Part shown: positions 22,370 through 33,100 of the stretch, piece after piece
Layout of the letters: each line of letters starts with the position of its first letter
Numbering within the stretch: position 1 is the first letter of the stretch
Assembly: GCA_000469685.2 (NCBI GenBank)
Contig: LS997564.1
Span: forward strand, 26,712,459-26,776,458
Direction: 5' to 3'
Length of the DNA: 64,000 nucleotides
Source of the DNA: Haemonchus contortus
Taxonomy: Eukaryota; Nematoda; Chromadorea; Rhabditida; Trichostrongylidae
Position numbers and translations under genes: made by a program
Notes under the pieces: generated by a model
What the model was told of the DNA's origin: nothing
Database searches by the model: none
The model's input: the letters and a program-made list of their open reading frames with translations, nothing else

Positions 22370-24167
22370 CTGCATAGAATAGGAGCAGTAAGCACACAAT
22401 GATATGTCGATGGATAATACCTCGAACGAAGTGGTTGTTTCAACGATCTTGTAGAATTTTCAGTGTGCTCAATTGAGCAAGTACCTGTTCTGGAACATGG
22501 TTACATTCGAAAAAGGCAACACCAGGCCAATATTCCTAGTGCTAGGAACGGAATGGAGTGTTGTTTTACCCATGGCGATAGTTAGAACCAATTTTAGGTG
22601 ACAGGAGCTCTGCAGCGAACACTTGAATCATTGCATACGAAAAGTCGGTAAGCAAACGAACGATACGGAAGCATTTACATCTGGCAAAGTCTGCAGATTT
22701 TTCCGTTTTTTTTTCGCTGGCGATGAACTGCTCTGCATCAACCTCTTCTATTATGAAGGTACAATTTCTAATAATTCTGAGGTATCCTTTTCAAAATGAA
22801 AAGTCAAATGGCTGGTAAGAAATAGTGCACCGGTGGCGCAAAAAACAAGTATATCAGTCGACATGGTAAAAAATAAATCTTCCTAAAAGTAGGGAAATAG
22901 AGATGAACGAGAATACCATTATAGAGATGACATAAAAGGGAAATTTGGAAAAAAATTGAGTCGAAGTTGCCGAGGTTCACGACTTGTTGTTTCGAGTTCC
23001 TATATGGATGTCTCTCGCAAATGGTGCACTCTTTACAACTCCCTTAAAACTCGTCTGTCTCTGGGTGTGGCGTACAGCGGACACTATATTCAGGCTTTTC
23101 TAGTAACCAACTATCTAGGTCGTTTTTCGATTTGAAAGTGGTATCTCAGGAATAATTTCTGTTTTTTTTTTACAGTAAGTAGAATCAAAACGGAGTGCGC
23201 TCTCAAAATTCTCGAGCAATCGAATATCGCTTCAGTGGGATTCATGTTGGATATGACACTGATAGTCGATTCCTTTGCCTTTTATCATAGGTGCCCTTGA
23301 ATTGCAGTCTTCTTGAATCGCCATGTATCTGAACAACCTATTCAATTTTCAGATTACCTTCCACTTACATGTACGCTTTGCACTGTCCACTGTGGCTAAT
23401 GATTCTGATATCAGATAATAAAAGCCATATAGCCTGAAGTTTCTTCAGCAGCAAAAGCCCTGTCTACGTTTCAGAAGTTTCGAGAACACGAAAATGCCTG
23501 CACCATGCCACGGTGTCAGTGCCTCCTCCAGAACTGACTAGTTAGTTTTCGCTACCCATACCTCTGTTACGCCTACATCATTATCTCAGTTTTTGGCCCA
23601 TAGTTACTAAAATTATTTTTGTTTTATTCAGCTCCCAGTCGCAGTATTGATACTCTATATACTACCAGGGTGCTCGCCTTCATTTTTCTCCCGAATAAGA
23701 CCCGTCTCTCAGTAAGATAAAAACTTATAGGAACTTCTACTGTATTCATTTCTTCCGTTCCAATCGATTGTATCACAGATCCAAAGGAGTGGGAGACCTA
23801 TTGCTCTACTACTATCGCCGCATGGATGCTGCCACGTAGCCATCCAATGATTTACCAGTGATAGGGCTGATAAGGAATGATAAATGCTGTATGGTGAGGT
23901 TAACGTGGACAAATGTTGATACGTTGGAGGAAACGTGCTCTACCCAGCTCTCATGATCCGTGGGTCATTCAAACTTCCTTCGATGTCAAGCTCTCCTGTT
24001 CTTTGAGTGAAGTTCGTTCTGCTCAAGGATGAGCATGAGCCACAATGTCCTGCAACAACAGTACACGTTTGGCAAGAATCACATGTAGAAATGTGTTTCT
24101 CCTGGTTAGATTGATTGCTTTCAAAATCATTTCTTCCACTTCTGTCAGCCTCCTTTCTCAATTGCAG

Positions 24168-27100
24168 TCCATCCAATTCGGTGCTCCCCATTCATCGGCT
24201 TGGACTGATATGAAACTACAACAGAAAGGTATGAGTTTAGCAACTTTTGACTGGATATGACACTGTTAGCCGATTCCTTTGCCCTTATCCTATCCCATCC
24301 TATCCTACTTATTTCATCCTAAATATCTTATGTATGAGAGCAGAATTTTGTATACTTACTTATTTTTAGGTGATGTAAAGAATTTCGAGACCTCTCTGCC
24401 TGTTAGCGCCGCCGAAGCTCGAACGATCCCCGGTTCCACTTCTAGTGAGTTTCTCACTAGTATTGACTGAGGAATATGGTGATGAGCGAAGCGATTCTTT
24501 TGTTTGAAGTCATCATTTGCCTCCTTACCAAATCTAACCAGTCCTGTAGCAAGGAAAATCAAACTAGGTGCTGTTTTGCACTTGTTGTGTATAACGAGAA
24601 CCCGCTCATTCAATAAGCCTGAGGTTGTATCAGCTATTATGACTTTCATACGTAAAGCAGCAAGTCAGCATGCCAATTTGATTGTTGACCTGTTGGTCTA
24701 TACTTATGCCTGTCCATCCAGAAAACTTCTCGTGATTATGGCAAAGGATCAGGCTGAAAAACCCAGCGCAAACTGCAGTAGCAGTTAGGAGTGAGCTCAA
24801 ACGGTAGGGTGCATTCGTCCGTTTGGAAGTGCATGAGGCAATTTCTGCGGCGAAAATAGTGGCCACTTAAACCTGTCATTGGGGACAGGTTGGAAGTAGA
24901 GTAGTTTAGTAAGATAAGCTGATTCTACTAATCTGCTCTCTTCAAACATTTGCCCCAATGATAGGCTGCCGCGTGCACCTTCAAAAGGACGAGTGTTCCG
25001 TTACGCTTTCTCAAGAGGTAATCTGGTATTTATTTATTTATTTATTTAGTTTGCACTCTTGGTGCGCCCGAACAATCCAGAAAAGTATAACGTAAGGCGA
25101 CGAAAGAACGCAATAATGCAGACAATACTTACAATACTTGTAAAACGAAACAAAGCAAGTGGCAGTACCGTAATGATGTACCCCGAAGGCAACGTTCCCC
25201 TAACGCAGCGACCCCAAGCTAAGAACAGCGAGCCGTAGCATACAATAATAGAATAAAATGTAATAAAGAATCCTACTTTATATAATTCGCTAAGTGTGTC
25301 TGTTGGTGTGTCGGTGTGTTTGTGTGTGTGTTTGTGTTTGTGTTTGTGTGTGTGTCGGTGTGTGTGTTTGACCGGAAATTCATAACTCCTGTTCCCGTGG
25401 ACCTAGAAAGCTCAAATTTGGTAGGAGTAAGGGGGGCAGCATGGGAACACTTATGGCAGGTGGTAGGACCAGACTCCGCCCACGGGGGCGGGGCGTGCGC
25501 GGTAAAAATTTTGGACCGTAAATTCATAACTCCTGTCCCTGTGGACCTAGAGCGTTCATATTTGGTAGGAGTAAGGGGGGCAGCATGGGAACACTTAGGC
25601 AGGTGGTAGGGCCAGACTCCGCTCACAGGGGGCGGGGCGTGCGCGGTAGAAATTTCAGGTCGCAAATCCGTAACCCATGTCCTCGTGGCCCTAGAGCTTT
25701 AAAACTTGGTAGGAGCACAGGCGACAGGACGGGAACACTTATGGTGAGTGACAGGACCGGAATCCGTGCACAGCGGGTGGGGTTTTGCGCCGCAATATTC
25801 AATTTGGCCTTAGGGCATTCAAACTTGGCAAGAGTACAAGCGGCAGGATGGGAACATTTATCGTAGGGGGGAGGACCGGACCCCGTATATAGAAGGCGAA
25901 GTTTGCGCCAAAGATTTTAGTTTGCATCTAGGGCGTCCAAACTTGGTAGGAGGCAGCATGGAAACACCTATGGTGAGTAGTAGGGCCGGACAATGCCCCC
26001 TAGGGACGGGTTTCCGCGAAACAAATGAGTGGAAATCCATAACTCCTGATCCCGTGGACTTGAAGAGTAATCAATAGGAGGGACAGGATGGGAACACTGA
26101 CAATATAAGTGGCCTCAGAGAGGAAGATCCACATACCAATTACCTCCTAGTGCCTTTGTTATTTCCGATCTAGCTTTGACTTTTTGATATGTTTCATTCG
26201 ACAAGAAGAGTAAGTGGTGTGATTATAAGGAGTTGAATTTGGTTCACTTCTTGCTATCAGATTACGACCGCTACCCAACAGAGTTTGCGATTAAGTGAAA
26301 AATCACGGTTTCTCTTTGCTTTGATATCATTCTTAGCAAAATTTATCCGACCGCTAATAATGTTGGATTCACCGTTAATGATGTATCTGTAGCATCTTTG
26401 AAGGCATTTGATAGTCTATGCTCTCGCTCAGCGAAAAGCGAAATAATATATTGAAAAGGAGGAATTTCATCAATCCGATATTTTTCGGGCAAAGTCCCTT
26501 TGTCCCAAGAAGGAGGAGAGCTCTTGATGATGGCATTGAGGAACATCGATGGTAGCTAAAATAGTAGCCTCAGCCGCGGTGAAGTCTCTGAATACTATTT
26601 TTCTCTGAATAATCGCCTTTGTGATATTATACGATGTTCTATTCGGACACAGCGAAGATGGCCCACAGGAAAAATCGCTCCCATTTCGGAGCTAATTCTT
26701 AGGGTGTAGAGCTTTCTAAGAAAAAGGAGAATTCGAATTATTATTTACGCATAGCAACTTTCTCACAGAAAGGAGTAGCGCCCGGCGTAGCCGGGCGAAC
26801 CCGTAAGAAGGAGGAGAGCCTGGCGTTAGCCGGGCGATCCGACTGGTAATATATAATAGGCATATAATAGTAGAATTTATGCCGAGTTGACCTGAGCCAT
26901 CAGTCACCAATGAATACCTGAGAATGAGAGTGCTGCATTTGTGCATCGATCTCTCATTTATACAGTTAACAGTTTTGCTACGCACGCTAACACGTGCACC
27001 ACATGCCCACTACCGTTTACTTACGACTTGTTAGAGGACCAATATGAACAGTGTCGGTTGACTTCTCATTTCATGACTGTTTCCTCACCGCACTCATTTG

Positions 27101-30100
27101 ACATTCACACTCTTCGTCGTGCCCACGTGATTTTGGAAGAACGCTTAAACGGGCATGCAAAAAGGCACACAAAATTACTGTTTTAATAATAGAGACAGTC
27201 GGACCGCCCGGCTAACACCGGGCTTCCCTCATTCTTATGATAGAGTTGTGATACACGGCAAACAGCACTCCTTCTTTCGAACGAATGATACTTTTTGGAA
27301 ATAGGGCCTGCAAAACATATTCAAAATGTGCCGATGCCTATGCCTCTGATTAGAATCTGTCTGTCTCGATCTGTCCCTGTTGATTTTAAAAATGAAGACC
27401 TATCAAATTTAACCGCATTCAAAGCCTTGAATGGTGCTTACAAATGTTGTCGAGCCATAATATTACCATTGTCAAATGTCTCCATGAATGTAGCTCCTTT
27501 TCTCTACAGATGCATTAAATGAGAATCCAAGATTGTTAGCGGTCGGAAAAGTTTTGCCATGAATGATATCAAAGCAGAGAGAGACCCTGATCCTTCATTG
27601 AATCGCAAACTTCGCTGGGTAGCGGTCGTAAGCAAGAAGTGAACCAAATTTCATAATCGATTACCTTTTTTGTCAAACGAAACATATCAAAGAATCAAAG
27701 CTAGATCGTGAATAACAAAGGCGCTAAGATTCGATTGGTGATTGGATCTTGTTCTCCAAGGCCTCTTCTATCGTCAGTGCTCCTATCATCCTCTCTACTC
27801 CTGCTGATTTTGCTCTCCAAGTCCACGGGATCAGGAATAATGGATTTTCGCTCAGGCATTTATTTCGCACAAATCCCGCCTTCAGTTTGCGTGGTCCGGT
27901 GTTCCCACCTACCATAAGTGGTCCCATCCTGCCGCCTGTACTCCTGCAAAGTTTGAACGCTCTAGGGCCAAATTAATAATTTTGGCACAAACCTCGCCCC
28001 CTGTGGCCCGATCCTGATACATTTGTGTTTTCACCCTGCCTCGGGTACTTTCTAATGAATTTTAACTCTCTAGGTTCACAGGGACACGGATTATGATTTT
28101 CCCCTGAAACATTTATTTTGCACAAACGGAGTTGTGCAAAACTGTGGGCGGAGTCCGGTCCTGCCACCCACCATATGTGTTCCCATCCTACCACCTGTGC
28201 TCCTACCAAATTTTAACGTCCTAGGTCCACGGGGACAGGAGCTATGAATTTCCGTACAAAAAGACAGACAGACAGGTGGACGGAAAGACAGACGCGAGCG
28301 CTTTATATAAAGTAAGGATGTTACCTGTACTCCTTCCAAATGTGAACTTTCTAGATCCACGGTAACAGAAGCTATAATTTTCCGCACAAACCCCGCCCCC
28401 TGCGAACGGAGGCCGGTCCTGCCACCCACCATATCTGTTGCCATCCAGTCGTCTGTGTTCCTACCAATTATTATGGAGCATGTTTGTTTGTACAAACTCT
28501 ATCGAAACTGAAAATTTCAACAGTCGTGCTTTTAAGCACGTAACAAAAGGCGCACTGCGATGGCAAAACAGGTCGCCACTCGGGTCGCCCCGCTAACGCC
28601 GTCTCGATCTGTCGCTGTTTTTAATAATAACCCATTGAGATTAACTGGTAAGCATTGAAATCGTCGAATGGTAAATGTTGTCGAGTCATCATAACACCAT
28701 TATCGAATGTCTTTATGAATGTAGCTCCTTTTCTCTACGGATACATAATTAAATGAGAATCCAAGTTTATTAGCGGTCGGATAGGTTGTCCATGAATGAT
28801 ATCATAGCAGAGAGAAACCGCGATCCTTCATTGAATCGCAAACTTCGCTGGGTAGCGGTCGTAAGCAAGAAGTGAACCAAATTTCATAATCGGTCCCTAT
28901 CAGCGCACTTACCCTTCTTGTAGAATGAGACATATCAAATAATCAAAGCTAGATAGTAAACAACAAAGACACTGGGATTCAACTGGTGATTGAATTTTGC
29001 TTTCTACGCCCACTGTGAGCGGCGCCGGTCCTTTCACCCACCATATGTGTTCCTGCCGCCTGTGCTCCTACCAAATTTGAACGTCCTAGGTCCACGGGGA
29101 CAGAAGGTATGATTTTCCGCCGAAACACTTTGTTCGCACGAACCCCGCCCCCTGTGGGCAGGGTCCGGTCCTGCCACCCACCATATGTGTTTCTATCCTG
29201 CCGCCTGTGTTCCTGCCAAATTTGAACGTCCTAGGTCCACGGGGACAGGAGTTATGAATTTCCGTACAAACAGACGGACAGACAGACAGACGGACAGACG
29301 GACGGACAGACAGACGCGAGCGCTTTATATAAAGTAAGGATGTTGTAGCATATCAAGTGCATAGTCAGTCTAGGCAACGCAACCGACCGCAGCCGTTCCC
29401 GGGCGGGCCAAACTAGGTGCCTCTTTGATCTAAATACGAACCCAGGGCGTAAGACCTAGACCGAAGTATTTGACCGGAATATCCGGAATACTTGTTGACC
29501 TGTTGTGGAAGTCACGATAGTCATGTATAGGTAGACATAGCGACTGGAAAAGACTACAAGGTCAAGTAGTTATGAGATTGATCCTTCAAGATTGCCTCCA
29601 GAAATTTGTGTGACAAGGAAAAAAAAAATTCAGATACGACTCGAAGATTAGGTTGCCCGAGATAAGGGAACGTTAGACTCCTGGGCAAACATAACAAGAA
29701 ACAAACAATTTTGCTAGTACTTGTATGAAAGGATACACCAGTAAACACATTCTCTTAAAAAACACGTCGGCTGCCCTCTGCAGACACTGATGTGAGGTAC
29801 AACGCACAACTGCTTTCCTGAAAAAAAAGAAAAAAAAACCAAACCATAGTATGAATTGGATGCAGGAGTTGGAGACATAATTAGGCAAAATCTTCCTCAC
29901 CTGAAACTTCAAACAAATTTAATTTTTTCAACCTGCATTTGAAGACTTGGCTGTTCGCTGAACTTAACACCTCCTTTGGAAGGCGTCGAAACCATCTTGC
30001 AACCCGGCAGAGAAGGAACTTAAATAGCTGATTAGAATTCCTGTTATGACATTTTGGATATTCCAAACTGAAACCATGCCCCCGCTCATTGCACGGTCTG

Positions 30101-33100
30101 AGGACCCAGTACTTACTTGGAAGCATTTTCATTTCTCTACGGAAAACACGGAACCCAAACACGAGATCTGTAACAATCCTCCTGTACCGTAAGGTAGTCA
30201 AGCCCAATTGTTTCAATCGCTCACCATGGCTGGGAAGAACACGCTCTTGAGATCTCTTATTAAGCCTGAGGAAAACCAATCTGGTGAATGTATTCTGGAC
30301 CTTCTCAAGTTTGAGAATGTCCTTTTTAAGTGTAGGATTCCAAACTTGGGAGCAATACTCCAAATGAGGTATTACATAAGCTCGATATAGGCGCGTGAGT
30401 GTAGCAGGTGCGTCACTATGTACGTTTCGAAAAATGGTGAAGAGAGAGCCATAAGCTTTATTAACGACACTGTCGATATGAATGGAGAAGTTCAGCCTCC
30501 CATCAATCAGAACACCCAAATCCTTCGCATTTTCACATTTTTTCAGCATTACGCCATTCACATAGTAATCATGAGCTACTCCGCCACCAAGATGAAGCAC
30601 GCAACATTTTTCTAGATTAACCACTAAGTCTAAATCTATAGCCCATTTGTTTAGTCTCTCGAGAGATTGTTTTAGCGCTCTACAAACCTCATCACGATCG
30701 TTTTCATTGTACCACCCATATAACTTCACATCATCAGCATAAACCTGCACTCTAACATTTGCACAAGTTTTGAGCATCTGCGGTAACTCGATTGTGTATA
30801 GGAGAAAGTGGAGAAAGAGCTCCACCCTGCGGTACTCCACTCATACAGTGATGCCTATCGGAGTAAACGCAGCCTACCCTGACAGTCATGTGTCGATTAC
30901 TTAGATATGATTCAATCCATTTCAGTAATCGGCCACCAATCCCTAATCTATATAGGATCTGCAGCAATTTCCGATGGTTGACTCTATCGAACGCTTTCGA
31001 CATGTCAACATAAACAACGTCGACAGATCCACCACGGTTCAACGCGAGTTTCCAATTAAATAGACTATCAACCAGATTGGTGGCGGTGCTAACACCTGGA
31101 AGAAACCCGTGCTGCTCTTGTGGAATGAGATTGAAATTATTACACCATGTCACTAACTTCTCTCCTATCATTCTTTCCATTACCTTGACTGGCGTGGGTG
31201 TGATACTGATAGGTCAAAATTCAGAAACTAACTGCGCCTTTGGAACTTTGGGGATCGCAGTAATTAGCGCTTCTTCCAAATCTGGGGCACTTCGCATAAC
31301 ATAAAGGAAACGTTGAAAATGTGTGCTAGAGGCTTGGACAGAGAACGAGCGCATTTCTTGAAAACAATAGGGGGAATTCCATCGTACGGTTCAGATGTAG
31401 AAGACTTGAGACGCTTAAGCAGCCTGCAAATGTCATAGGGGTAGAAGTAGAAATTGTCTAGAAATCGTTGGACAGGTGAAAGGTTGGCACCACCAGCCCA
31501 TTCATTTGATGAGGAACCTTTGTTCGAGGAGATACTCGCGAAGAACTCACCTAAGGCGTTAGCCTTACTGGCATCTGAGTGGCATACTGCTCCCTTGCGG
31601 TCAACGATAACAGGCAAATAGAGATAACCTTTCATTTTTTTATTCATGTAAGCAAAAAAGCGATTTGAAGAAGGTAGTGATGCCAGGCGCTTCTCACGAG
31701 AAGCCCAAAACTTTTTGAGATGATAATTAATGTCCAAACATACTTTCTTATACAGTCTGTCTTTCAATGGCTCAGGGAAATTTTGGAAAATCCTTTCTTT
31801 TTGCAAAAGTAGATTGCTAATCTGTTTAGGATACTTCAAGCATGGCCACTGAGGAATCTTCATTAGAACATATAGTGATAGTGTCATAGATAATCAAGCA
31901 GAATGGTATGATGCTAGCCATAGCGTTGAGGATGCAACATAGGTCGAAACATACTCTCTATCCTCCTTGACAATGGTAATCGCTTGATAGCGATAAGCGT
32001 CAATTTGTAGCGTTACTAAAGAAGTCGGAGGTGCACGCAGTGATTAACTGGCGAACCCCGGCCCTTGTGGGTGAAGCCTCTGCTGCCGCCCACCATATAT
32101 GTTCCCATCCTGCCGTTTGTACTCCTACCTAGTTCGAACGCTTCAGTTAAACAGGGACTGAATTTATGGATTTCCGGTCGGACACACATACAACACCCAC
32201 ACCCACACACAAGCCCACCCACACACACAGGCACACACACACGGCATTATCTCGTTATATTCCGCAAGATATTGACTCACATCATGGCATTGAAGTGCGC
32301 TCTACTAATCACTGCGTGCACCTCCGACATCTTTAGTAACGCTACAAATTGACGCTTATCGCTATCAAGCGATAACCATTGTCAAGGAGGATAGAGACTA
32401 TGTTTCGACCTATGTTGCATCCTAAACGCTATGGCTAGCATCATACCATTCTGCTTGATTATCTATGACACACTATCACTATATGTTCCAATGAAGGTTC
32501 TTCAGTGGCCATGCTTGAAGTATCCCAAACAGATTAGCAATCTACTTTTGCAAAAAGAAAGGATTTTCCAAAATTCCCCTGAGCCATTGAAAGACAGACT
32601 GTATAAGAAAGCACATCTTTTCAACCGCACTCCGCTGAGCATTAGAGTAGAGAATATACTTCTCATCCCCGGCGACTAGGTGCTTGAGCCACGTGTGGAT
32701 GCGCTAAAGCGTGAGGAGAGAAAGTGCCATGCCGGCGTGGCAGTCCATGTCATACATTTCCACAATATATATAACACATAATATGCGCGTATTATATATA
32801 TATATATATAATAAATACATCCTACTTTATATAATTCGCTAAGTGTGTCTGTTGGTGTGTCGGTGTGTTTGTGTGTGTGTCGGTGTGTGTGTGTTTGACC
32901 GGAAATTCATAACTCCTGTCTCCGTGGACCTAAAGCGTTCAAAATTGGTAGGAGTAAGGGGGACAGAATGGGAACACCTTTGGTAAGTGGCAGGACCGGA
33001 CTCGGTTCACAGGGAGCGCGGCGTGCGCGTTAGAAACTTCGGGCCGCAAATTTATAACTCATGTCCCCGTGGAGCTAGAGCGTTCATATTTGGTAGGAGT

